In this document: positions 31,591 through 39,845 of the stretch, piece after piece
Layout of the letters: each line of letters opens with the position of its first letter
How positions within the stretch are numbered: the stretch's first letter is position 1
Source of the DNA: Hallella bergensis DSM 17361
Lineage (GTDB): Bacteria; Bacteroidota; Bacteroidia; Bacteroidales; Bacteroidaceae
Assembly (NCBI RefSeq): GCF_000160535.1
Contig: NZ_GG704784.1
Span: 105,039 to 169,038 of the forward strand
DNA: 64,000 nucleotides
Direction of reading: 5' to 3'
Notes under the pieces: generated by a model
The model's database searches: none
What the model was told of the DNA's origin: nothing
Seen by the model: the letters and a program-made list of their open reading frames with translations, nothing else
Made by a program: the position numbers and the translations under genes

Positions 31591-31601
31591 AAGTATTATC
31601 A

Positions 31602-32018
31602 TCAATTATGCCTGTTGCCTATCAGGAATATCGGTGTTATCATGGATGCTGAATTCTGCAACTTTAGACAGACGTACTTTCTGAACAAATGCGCTTCCGT
31701 GCTATCTAACAGGAAAGATAAGGCGATAATCATAGGAAGCGAATAGAGCGGAGCATAACCTTTGAGCTGTCCATTGATAACGACTTCTTCCTCGTCTGCA
31801 ACTTTTTCTTCGGGATGCAGGTTGGCAGATTTCATAATTGTTTGCAGTCTGTGGTTGAGTTTGCTCCACGTTACTCCGAAGAACCTTGCAAGTTCTCCCT
31901 CCGTCATAGCAATGTCCCCGTTTCCCCTATGGACAATCTGCATATTGTAGCCCCAATCAAAGATGCTGCGATAATTGGTTACGCCTGCCTTTCTTTGGCA
32001 GTTATTGTTTGCGTTCAT
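31602..32018 (-). CDS. Recombinase-associated protein, function unknown
   Basis: 138 residues. Not assigned to a named family. The middle (DIAMTEGELARFFGVTWSKL, then NHRLQTIMKSANLHPEEKV) looks like a helix-turn-helix of an excisionase or regulator. The C-terminal part (MIIALSFLLDSTEAHLFRKY) is helical. It overlaps the recombinase stop-start by 4 bp, so the two are co-translated. Alternative start at MQIVHRGNGD. Confidence 0.6.
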   Translation of the reverse strand: MNANNNCQRKAGVTNYRSIFDWGYNMQIVHRGNGDIAMTEGELARFFGVTWSKLNHRLQTIMKSANLHPEEKVADEEEVVINGQLKGYAPLYSLPMIIALSFLLDSTEAHLFRKYVCLKLQNSASMITPIFLIGNRHN

Positions 32019-32896
32019 GCCGTTTCCTCCTTTCTGCCATTTGAATTGACAACAAAGGGAATTGTCTTTGTGTCCGTTGCTGCTTCCACATCTGCATTTC
32101 CAGTATTTTTGTCCTTTGCCTTGTACTTGGCAATAAGCCTGTCCATATCCTCTGATATCTTCCTGTCCGTTACCTGCGCATAGACTTGAGTGCTTGATAT
32201 GGAGGCATGCCCCATCATCTTGGCTATGCTCTCAATGGGAATACCTGCGCTTAGGCTCATCGTGCCGAATGTATGTCTTGCCATGTGAAAGGAAAGTCTT
32301 TGGCGAATACCGCAAGCCTTTCCCACAATACTCAGTTTGGCATCCATGACACTGCGGCTGCAATCACGGTGAAAGACAAGGTGGTCGCCTTTTTCTTTCA
32401 CCGTCTGCTGTACCTCGCTTCTTTCTGGCTCTTTCCGGCAATGACTGATGATGGTTTCCGCTATGGGATGTAACGGCACGATGAACTCAACCTTGGTCTT
32501 CTGACGTTCCTTTCTTATGTACATCTGTCCGTCCGCTGCCGTTTGGATATGCTTGTATTCCAAATTCTCCATATCTGAGATAGCCAAGCCTGTAAAGCAA
32601 GAAAAGACAAACATCAGTCTTGCCAGCTCCGCTTCCTTGTCGTTCATCTTCATTGCCATAACTTTCATCACATCGCTCTTTTGCAGAAAGCGTATCTTCT
32701 TTTCCACTTTCTCAAACTTGGCATTCTCAAACGGATTGCAGCGGATAATTCTCTTGCTGACCGCACGGAACATCAGTCGGCTCAGCCAGCAGAGGTTGCT
32801 GTTGATGGTAGATGCTTTCAGTCTACGCTTTTTGAGAAAGAAGCGGTATTCCTCGAACAAGTCCTCTGTAATGGTTCCGATGGGTATGTCCTGCAC
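32015..32896 (-). CDS. Tyrosine recombinase/integrase, 5'-truncated
   Basis: 293 codons. Core-binding domain (TITEDLFEEYRFFLKKRRLK) and catalytic domain with HMARHTFGT, MGHASISSTQVYAQ (nucleophile Tyr) and box I as TGLAISDM, where Ala replaces the canonical Arg; loss of this Arg is known in Bacteroides integrases such as IntDOT. The frame continues upstream only for YLREFVENKGV before a TGA, so the N-terminal arm-binding domain (about 100 residues) is missing. The listed start is GTG. Probably a remnant of an integrated element next to the exporter operon. Confidence 0.8.
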   Translation of the reverse strand: MQDIPIGTITEDLFEEYRFFLKKRRLKASTINSNLCWLSRLMFRAVSKRIIRCNPFENAKFEKVEKKIRFLQKSDVMKVMAMKMNDKEAELARLMFVFSCFTGLAISDMENLEYKHIQTAADGQMYIRKERQKTKVEFIVPLHPIAETIISHCRKEPERSEVQQTVKEKGDHLVFHRDCSRSVMDAKLSIVGKACGIRQRLSFHMARHTFGTMSLSAGIPIESIAKMMGHASISSTQVYAQVTDRKISEDMDRLIAKYKAKDKNTGNADVEAATDTKTIPFVVNSNGRKEETA

Positions 32897-33164
32897 TCCT
32901 TTGTTTTCGACAAATTCACGGAGATATCACTTATGCAGAAAACTGCCGACCGTAGCAACAGCCACACGAGCGAAAATAATTTCGTTACCGAATATTGCTC
33001 CATCGTTACCTATGACAAAATCGGGTAATGATTTGGTAACTGAACTTCTGCTTAAATCTGTATATTACTACCCTATATGAACAGAGCTGTTTTATGCAAA
33101 TGACTCCATTTCCTGCTCATTATCAGTCTGTTTACACCAACTTCGACATTTCTTCATTTTCGTT

Positions 33165-33385
33165 GATTAGTTGCCATCCGATTAGAGTTTAACCGCAGTG
33201 GCGTTTGATATCTAATCGTAGACGACAAAAGCCGTATAGTAAAATCACATTTGTTAAAACTCTGATTGTCAACCCACTACAAATTATCCCAAATTTCACG
33301 AATTTCAAACCGATGGAAACTTATTTTTAAATTCGCGAAATATAGAGAGATGTTTGTCAGAAAAAATATCAGTATCTGTTGTCTC
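33165..33385 (+). repeat. Dispersed intergenic element, copy 2 (short; box end to the right)
   Basis: Between the recombinase and miaA. Shortened unit region (CCGATTAGAGTTTAACCGCA at about 33178) and then AAATTTCACGAATTTC and the box TTTAAATTCGCGAAA at 33326-33340, shared with 63811 and the inverse of 51243. The rest of 33004-33574 shows no gene. Confidence 0.65.
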
Positions 33386-33574
33386 AGGATTCATCCCGGA
33401 CAACTGTTGATGAAACAAAACTGCATGGATGAACGATGATCCATTTTAGTTGATGTAATAGGACACAGAAGGTATCCTGTTCAGGTATAACCCTGCCTCT
33501 CCTGTTCATTAAGGGTTATCACTCCAATTGTCGGATGAACCAAAAGAATTATGTGATTATCGTTTTTCTTTTTT

Positions 33575-34612
33575 GTGCTTTTGATTATTTTTACCTATAT
33601 TTGCGATGTGATAAGCAAAGACACTACAACCGACGACTCCGCCCTCGGGGAAGAAAACAGCGGCGCATCTATTCCCCTGATTACCATCCTCGGCCCTACA
33701 GCCTGTGGCAAAACGGCACTGGCAGCTAAGTTGGCCGCCGATTTGGACGCCGAGATTATCAGCGCCGACAGCCGACAGGTGTACCGGGGAATGGATATCG
33801 GCACGGGAAAGGACTTGGCTGACTATGTGGTAGACGGGCGTCAGGTGCCCTATCACCTCATCGATATAGCCGAGCCCGGCACCAAATACAACCTTTACCG
33901 CTACCAACAGGACTTCCAGTTGGCCTACCGTGACATGGTGTCGAGGGGGGTGCAACCGATACTCTGTGGTGGAACAGGACTGTACATAGAAGCTGTTCTG
34001 AAAGGATACGCCCTACCCGATGTGCCCTGCAACACGGAACTGCGGGCTCGATTGGAGCAAAAGAGCATGGAGGAACTGACACAAATACTTGTGGAACTGA
34101 AACAGAAAACGGGTTCCAACATGCACAACACCACTGATGTGGACTCATGTCAACGAGCCATCCGAGCCATCGAGATCGAAACCTACAACCTTGAACACGA
34201 TGCTGGCAAGCGGCAGATGTCGCCCATCCGATCGCTCGTGATCGGTCTCGACATTGACCGGGAGGAGCGGCGCCGGAGAATCACAAGGCGGTTAAGACAA
34301 CGCTTGGACGAGGGAATGGTCGACGAGATCCGCGGACTTCTCGACAAGGGAATCCCTGCGGAAGACATTATATATTATGGTTTGGAATACAAGTTTGTTA
34401 CCGAATATGTTATCGGCAAACTATCCTATGAGGAGATGTTCCGTCAGCTCGAAATAGCCATCCATCAGTTTGCCAAACGCCAGATGACCTGGTTTCGCGG
34501 AATGGAACGCCGCGGCACACCCATCTACTGGGTTGATGCCATGCTCCCGATGCAGCAGAAAATCGATGAAATAAAACGAAAGATATCATGGAAGAGAATC
34601 GCTGGGGAATAA
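33575..34612 (+). CDS. miaA: tRNA dimethylallyltransferase
   Basis: 345 codons. It adds dimethylallyl to A37 of tRNAs reading UNN codons. P-loop ILGPTACGKTALA, then ADSRQVYRGMDIGTGK, the DIAEPGTKYNLYRYQQDF block, PILCGGTGLYIEAVLKGY and the C-terminal QFAKRQMTWFRG. No ATG lies upstream of the P-loop in frame; GTG 33575 and GTG 33608 are the candidates. A TATATTTG -7-like element at 33596-33603 lies between them, so the start is unsettled. It overlaps the next gene by 25 bp. Confidence 0.93.
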   Translation: MLLIIFTYICDVISKDTTTDDSALGEENSGASIPLITILGPTACGKTALAAKLAADLDAEIISADSRQVYRGMDIGTGKDLADYVVDGRQVPYHLIDIAEPGTKYNLYRYQQDFQLAYRDMVSRGVQPILCGGTGLYIEAVLKGYALPDVPCNTELRARLEQKSMEELTQILVELKQKTGSNMHNTTDVDSCQRAIRAIEIETYNLEHDAGKRQMSPIRSLVIGLDIDREERRRRITRRLRQRLDEGMVDEIRGLLDKGIPAEDIIYYGLEYKFVTEYVIGKLSYEEMFRQLEIAIHQFAKRQMTWFRGMERRGTPIYWVDAMLPMQQKIDEIKRKISWKRIAGE

Positions 34613-35520
34613 TCTATTGTCCTAAGTCGGGACTGTTTGCATCGTCCGCTCGCAGATGGGAAAAGATACAGCAGTGTCTGAAGAAGAATAACATTGAGTA
34701 CGACCACGTGCAGAGCGAGAGCAAGGGAAGCGTAGACCGACTGGTCAAGATGATGATTAACAACGGTTACCACACGATCGTAATCGTGGGCGGAGACTCC
34801 GCACTCAACGACGCGGTGAACTGCCTGATGGAGGTCGAAAAGACCGAGCGCGACCGCGTGGTGCTGGGCGTGATTCCCAATGGCATGATGAACGACTTTG
34901 CACACTTCTGGGAATTTGACGAAGACAATTACACGCAGACCATCAAGTGGCTCAAGAAACGTCATGTGCGGAAAATTGACCTCGGCTGCCTGCGCTATAC
35001 CAACAAGGAAGGCGCTGCCTGCCGCCGCTATTTCCTCAACTGTGTCAACGTGGGACTTATCGCTTCCATCATGAACCTGCGCCGGCGCACACGACATGTC
35101 TTTGGTAGTCGCACCCTTTCATTCCTCTTTTCGTTTATCCTTCTTCTCTTCCAGCGCATGGAATACAAGATGAGAATCAAAATCAACTCCGACACCATCG
35201 ACCGACGCGTCATGACAATGTGTGTGGGCAATGCGCTCGGCTATGGCCAGACACCCAACGCGGTGCCATACAATGGGCAGCTCGACGTATCGGTGGCCTA
35301 CCATTCACCCATGACCCAAGTGGCCGAGGGCATCTATCTTTTTGTAAAGGGCAAGATTCTCAACTACCGCAGCGTTCACCCCTACCGCACCCGCATGGTC
35401 AGGGTGGAGAATGCCGAGAATGCCATGGTGGGTATTGATGGCCGACTGATGCGCACCCCCGTGGGTCCATACACCATCAGTGTGGAAGAGGAAGTTATTA
35501 ATTTTCTCATCCCTTCTTAA
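34588..35520 (+). CDS. Diacylglycerol kinase-fold lipid kinase with altered catalytic motif
   Basis: 310 residues. The order of blocks is that of the DAGK/YegS fold: N-terminal IIYCPKSGLFASSARRW, nucleotide loop VIVGGDSALNDAVNCLM, GVIPNGMMNDFAHF, and C-terminal ENAMVGIDGRLMRTPVGPY. The usual GGDGTxNE is GGDSALND here, so the Gly-Thr and the Glu are changed. Activity may differ from the 6786-7829 kinase, or the protein may bind lipid without turnover. It is translationally coupled to miaA (25-bp overlap). Confidence 0.82.
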   Translation: MEENRWGIIYCPKSGLFASSARRWEKIQQCLKKNNIEYDHVQSESKGSVDRLVKMMINNGYHTIVIVGGDSALNDAVNCLMEVEKTERDRVVLGVIPNGMMNDFAHFWEFDEDNYTQTIKWLKKRHVRKIDLGCLRYTNKEGAACRRYFLNCVNVGLIASIMNLRRRTRHVFGSRTLSFLFSFILLLFQRMEYKMRIKINSDTIDRRVMTMCVGNALGYGQTPNAVPYNGQLDVSVAYHSPMTQVAEGIYLFVKGKILNYRSVHPYRTRMVRVENAENAMVGIDGRLMRTPVGPYTISVEEEVINFLIPS

Positions 35521-35553
35521 GCCGGAACTCCTGACTCGCTGGCTTTTTCACAC

Positions 35554-36165
35554 TCACGCCGACACTTGATACATCACTACGCTGCCCTCGCGCAGCGATG
35601 CCTGCACGTCAATGATGCGCTGGTTACTCGAACCGCGGAATACAAGACTCTCGTCGCGTAATTTCTGCACGAAGGGTCCGTCTACAAGTACATCGAGCAA
35701 CTCGAGCAAACGGCGCTGCCGCGGATTCCTCAGCAACATCTCATACGTGAATCCGGAAAAACACCATATATTCTTATTCGTCCGCTCCCGGATGGCCTTG
35801 GCCAGTTCGGCAAACCCATCGGGTTGGAACATCGGATCGCCACCCGAGAAGGTGACATTGGCAAACGGGTCGGCTTCAATCACTTGCATAATCTCCTCGA
35901 CGCTCATCTCGTGTCCGTTGCGTATGTCCCACGACTGCGGATTGTGGCAGCCCGGACATTCGTTGGGGCAACCCGCACAATAGATTGATGTACGGAAGCC
36001 GGGGCCGTCGACCATGGTGTCTTCGAGGATGGAGAGGATAAGAAGCCTCTCCCCCCTTACCCCCTCTCCCGTAGGGGAGGGGGAGTGATATGCTGGATAA
36101 ACAGACGGAGACGGGAGGGGTTCTTCTGATTCTGAAAAGCGGGGATTGTTTTTATTATCTAACAT
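35554..36165 (-). CDS. nrdG: Anaerobic ribonucleotide reductase activating protein
   Basis: 203 residues as read. Radical SAM enzyme that generates the glycyl radical on NrdD. Iron-sulfur ligand motif CPNECPGC within IYCAGCPNECPGCHNPQSWD, then NVTFSGGDPMFQ and IWCFSGFTYEMLL. The first ~40 residues (MLDNKNNPRFSESEEPLPSP, then SVYPAYHSPSPTGEGVRGER) are not family sequence. They are coded by the inverted-repeat/tandem-duplication structure 36045-36448; normal homology begins around LILSILEDTMVDGPGFRT. The true start may be within or just after the repeat. Downstream partner of nrdD. Confidence 0.92.
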   Translation of the reverse strand: MLDNKNNPRFSESEEPLPSPSVYPAYHSPSPTGEGVRGERLLILSILEDTMVDGPGFRTSIYCAGCPNECPGCHNPQSWDIRNGHEMSVEEIMQVIEADPFANVTFSGGDPMFQPDGFAELAKAIRERTNKNIWCFSGFTYEMLLRNPRQRRLLELLDVLVDGPFVQKLRDESLVFRGSSNQRIIDVQASLREGSVVMYQVSA

Positions 36166-36448
36166 TATATCTTTCTATCAAATATCTTTAACTTCCTACC
36201 ATATTACATCACTCCGTATAACATAGTAATTACTCCCCCTCCCCTACGGGAGAGGGGGAGTGATATGCTGGATAAACAGATGGAGACGGGAGGGGTTCTT
36301 CTTTCTCTGAAATGTAGGAATTGCTTCTATTATCTAACATTATATCTTTCTATCAAATATCTTTAACTTCCTACCATATTACAACACACCGTACAACATA
36401 GTAATTACTCCCCCTCCCCTACGGGAGAGGGGGTAAGGGGGGAGAGGC
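36045..36448. repeat. Inverted-repeat-flanked tandem duplication at the nrdG start
   Basis: Perfect 41-bp inverted repeats at 36045-36085 and 36408-36448 (end reads CTCCCCCTCCCCTACGGGAG) enclose two 147-bp copies (36086-36232 and 36261-36407, 13 differences, no length change). A 28-nt near-palindrome of the same end sequence separates them at 36233-36260. Copy A supplies nrdG codons 1-27 or so. Copy B encodes the same start peptide but stops soon after. Confidence 0.9.
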
Positions 36449-36470
36449 CGTAGGGAGCCAGGGAGCGAGG

Positions 36471-38684
36471 CTATAGCCCGTCGTGCTGCACCCTATCATT
36501 CAGCTCCGCCAACTTACCCTTGTTCCATCTGTCCGTGGTACCCACCAAATATCCTGTGATACGCTGCAGGCGGTCGATGTGATGACTGCCGCATTTAGGA
36601 CATGCCTCCATGTGCGCATCAGCATTCTCGTAGCCACACTCCATGCACCGGTTACGGTTATGGTTCACTGAGCCGTAGCCCATGTTCAGCTTATCCATCA
36701 TGTCTACCACACCCATAATCACCTCCGGGTTATGAGTGGCATCGCCATCGATTTCCACATAGAAGATATGTCCGCCACGCGTTAACTCATGATAAGGCGC
36801 CTCCACTTCTGCCTTATGGCGTGCCGAGCACTTGTAATACACCGGCACATGGTTCGAATTGGTGTAATAGTCGCGATCGGTCACTCCGGCTATTGTCCCA
36901 AACTCCTTGCGATCCATCCTCGTGAACCGTCCACTCAGGCCCTCTGCCGGGGTAGCGAGAATCGAGTAGTTGTGGTGATATTTCTCCGAGAAGTCATTGG
37001 CACGGTCGCGCATATAGGTCACAATTTTCACGCCCAGCTCCTGCGACTCCTTGCTCTCGCCATGATGCTTGCCGGTGAGTGCCACGAGGCATTCTGCCAA
37101 CCCGATAAACCCGATGCCCAGCGTACCCTCGTTAATCACACTGGCAATGGTATCGTTCTCGCCCAGATTCTCGCAACCCTTCCACAGTTTTGTCATCAGC
37201 AGCGGGAACTGCTTGCTGTAAGCCGTCTTCTGGAATTGGAACCGTTCCTCCAACTGGCGTGCCGTCAACTCAAGATAATGATCCAGTTTGGCAAAGAACA
37301 GGTTGATGCGCTCCTCCCGATCCTTCACGTTCATGCATTCGATGGCCATCTTCACAATATTTATAGTCGTGAAGCTCAGGTTGCCACGCCCCACCGATGT
37401 CTTCTCGCCGAAGCGATTTTCAAACACACGCGTGCGGCATCCCATCGTCGCCACTTCCCACTTATACCGCTCGGGGTCGTCGGCATTCCACTTCTCGTGC
37501 TGGTTGAAGGTGGCATCCAGATTCAGGAAGTTAGGGAAGAAACGGCGTGCCGTCACCTTGCAGGCATATCGGTAGAGGTCATAGTTCCGGTCTCCGGGCA
37601 GATAGTTCACGCCGCGTTTCTTTTTCCAAATCTGAATCGGGAAGATGGCCGTCTCGCCATTGCCCACACCTTCGTAGGTCGAGGTGAGCAACTCGCGCAT
37701 CACGCACCGACCCTCGGCCGAGGTATCCGTTCCATAGTTCACCGACGAGAACACCACTTGGTTTCCTCCGCGCGAGTGTATCGTGTTCATGTTGTGGATA
37801 AAGGCTTCCATAGCCTGGTGCACGCGGTTCACCGTCTTGTTGATGGCATGCTGCTTCAGCCGTTCGTCTCCCTCAAGCCCCTCAAGGTCTTTAATCAGAT
37901 AGTCGTCTATATCGGCCTCCTTCAAATGGTCAAGATTCCGACCTGCCAACTGCGCCAGGGTACTCACCTCTTCTATATAAGACGAGCGCACGAAGGGAGC
38001 CAGGTAGAAGTCGAAAGCAGGGATGGCCTGTCCGCCGTGCATCTCGTTCTGACAGGTCTCCAGCGAGATGCACGCCAACACGGCAGCCGTCTCGATGCGC
38101 TTGGCTGGGCGCGACGACCCATGACCAGCCACGAATCCATAATTCAAAATATGATCCAGCGGGTGCTGCACACACGTGAGCGACTTCGTGGGATAGTAGT
38201 CCTTGTCGTGAATGTGTATCATGTTGTGTTTCACCGCATCGCGCACATCCTCCGACAGCAGGTAGTCGTCCACAAACGGCTTGGTGCTTTCCGACGCAAA
38301 CTTCATCATCATCCCGGCGGGCGTGTCAGCATTCATGTTGGCATTCTCACGAGTCACCTCATTTTTCCGGATGTTCACAATTTCCATGAACACGTCGCGC
38401 GTCTTGGCCTTGCGGGCAATGGAACGCTGGTTGCGATAGGCAATGTATTTCTGCGCAACGTCCTTGCGCGCACTCTTCATCAGTTCCATCTCCACAGCAT
38501 CTTGTATTTCCTCCACCGACATCTGAGGGTTGCCCTTCATGGCAATGTGGTCTGTGATTCTCACAATGAGCTGCTCGTCCTCGCCCTTGTCGGTATGGAG
38601 CATGGCCTTGCGGATGGCTGCCTGTATTTTCTGGTCGTTGAATCCCACAATCCGACCGTCGCGTTTTACTACTGTCTGTATCAT
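36471..38684 (-). CDS. nrdD: Anaerobic ribonucleoside-triphosphate reductase
   Basis: 737 residues. It makes dNTPs without oxygen by glycyl-radical chemistry. N-terminal ATP-cone (VVKRDGRIVGFNDQKIQAAI), the catalytic core with HIHDKDYYP, FSSVNYGTDTSAEGR and HVPVYYKCSARHKAE, zinc-binding CMECGY and CPKCG, and the C-terminal radical loop RITGYLVGTTDRWNKGKLAE. Transcribed before nrdG, with the duplicated repeat between them. Its promoter has the TATCTTTG element at 38743-38750. Confidence 0.97.
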   Translation of the reverse strand: MIQTVVKRDGRIVGFNDQKIQAAIRKAMLHTDKGEDEQLIVRITDHIAMKGNPQMSVEEIQDAVEMELMKSARKDVAQKYIAYRNQRSIARKAKTRDVFMEIVNIRKNEVTRENANMNADTPAGMMMKFASESTKPFVDDYLLSEDVRDAVKHNMIHIHDKDYYPTKSLTCVQHPLDHILNYGFVAGHGSSRPAKRIETAAVLACISLETCQNEMHGGQAIPAFDFYLAPFVRSSYIEEVSTLAQLAGRNLDHLKEADIDDYLIKDLEGLEGDERLKQHAINKTVNRVHQAMEAFIHNMNTIHSRGGNQVVFSSVNYGTDTSAEGRCVMRELLTSTYEGVGNGETAIFPIQIWKKKRGVNYLPGDRNYDLYRYACKVTARRFFPNFLNLDATFNQHEKWNADDPERYKWEVATMGCRTRVFENRFGEKTSVGRGNLSFTTINIVKMAIECMNVKDREERINLFFAKLDHYLELTARQLEERFQFQKTAYSKQFPLLMTKLWKGCENLGENDTIASVINEGTLGIGFIGLAECLVALTGKHHGESKESQELGVKIVTYMRDRANDFSEKYHHNYSILATPAEGLSGRFTRMDRKEFGTIAGVTDRDYYTNSNHVPVYYKCSARHKAEVEAPYHELTRGGHIFYVEIDGDATHNPEVIMGVVDMMDKLNMGYGSVNHNRNRCMECGYENADAHMEACPKCGSHHIDRLQRITGYLVGTTDRWNKGKLAELNDRVQHDGL

Positions 38685-38999
38685 TTTTCTGGGGTTATTT
38701 TGTAAATTTAAGTTTGTTGTCAGTTGCTTTTCATTTCACTTGCAAAGATAGCAAATATATCCATACGTTGTTCATTTTGGACAACTTTTGGTATGTTAAT
38801 AAATGTCAATCATTTAATTATCAGGATATTATAAAAATAAAAAGAAAACTTCGATTTGTTTTCTAATTTTTAAATCATCCGTTTTGTAAACTTTTCGAAA
38901 CAAACATACCCTCATCATTCACAAAATTCGGAATGAATAAAGAAAGGGAAGAGAAAGTGAAGAATGAAAAGGGAAGAGGAAAGAAGGAAAAATGAGGTT
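38685..38999 (-). promoter_or_regulatory. nrdD upstream region
   Basis: No gene is seen. TATCTTTG at 38743-38750 (reverse) and an overlapping TATATTTG at 38752-38759 are -7 elements for nrdD. A purine-rich tract (38942-38990, AGGGAAGAGAAAGTGAAGAA) resembles the complement of the tract at 20510-20560. No clear NrdR-type palindrome was found. Confidence 0.5.
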
Positions 39000-39549
39000 C
39001 TACAGCTTCACACTCACGCCGGCATACCATGTGGCTCCATAGACCGGAGCATACATGAATGCAGCATTGTCCGTGTGCTTCTCGTCCTGCAAATAGCTGA
39101 AGATATTCTTCCCTCCGGCATAGACGGAGAATGCACCGAGCTGCTTGGCCACACGCGCATTGAAGAGCATGAAAGTGGGTGTCTCCTTGATTTTCTCAGC
39201 AACTTCGTCGTCCTTCATATAGTCGATATACATCTTTCCCTGCAACGAACCGTTCACAGAGAACGTCCACGTGCCAGGGGTATATTCCAAGACAAGGTCG
39301 CCCGTCATGCCCGGGAAGAATGGTCCACTCGTCCTGCACAAAGAAGCCAACCTCGCAGGCATGCTTCTTGCCCACCGAAGTATAGGCCGTGCCGTGATGA
39401 GGGTCATCCTCATCATTGACACAATACAGTCCGGTCTCACGCAGATTGGTGAAGTAGCCCTGCACGCCGGCCAGCAGCGTGTGGTTGTTCAGGCGCTGTG
39501 TGAAAGAGAGCGAGGGTGTAAACGTATTTTCCTTGGCTACGTATGAAGT
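39000..39549 (-). pseudogene. TonB-dependent receptor, C-terminal remnant
   Basis: Beta-barrel strands read in two frames: ENTFTPSLSFTQRLNNHTLL, AGVQGYFTNLRETGLYCV, KKHACEVGFFVQDEW in one frame, then DLVLEYTPGTWTFSVNGSLQ, MLFNARVAKQLGAFSVYAGG and the terminal YAGVSVKL in another. This is the end of an outer membrane receptor with a deletion/frameshift near 39310; plug and TonB box are absent. Its truncated 5' side joins repeat DNA at about 39550. Confidence 0.75.
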
Positions 39550-39845
39550 GAAAAGTGAAGAGTAAAGAATCAACGCGCAGTCGATTGTGACGAGTTGATG
39601 AGCTTGCGAATAATTGAAAAATGTGAAATGTGAATTGCAAACTCCTCCGCACCGCTATGCGGTATCTTAGAATATCTGAAGAATATCTTTTATTTGAACA
39701 GAAAGCTTATCGCAGAAAATCTTAAGTTCTTGCTTCGCAAGATTAATCTTAGAATATCTGCATCGACATAAAGCGTATTTCGCAACGACGTTCACGACAT
39801 TTCACGACCTCCTGCTATCGTATATTGCATTACCAATGCGTTAGC
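39550..39845. repeat. Repeat-rich spacer
   Basis: Contains the 32-bp segment 39584-39615 identical to 20710-20741, a small hairpin (TCTTGCTTCGCAAGA) at about 39731, two copies of CTTAGAATATCTG (about 39666 and 39748) and the start of a GAATTGTGAATTTTGAATT tract. No gene is seen. Confidence 0.65.

Noticed and set aside
36789..38705. 638-codon plus-strand ORF
   Set aside because: Antisense of nrdD, whose motifs are complete; His/Arg/Leu-rich shadow composition.
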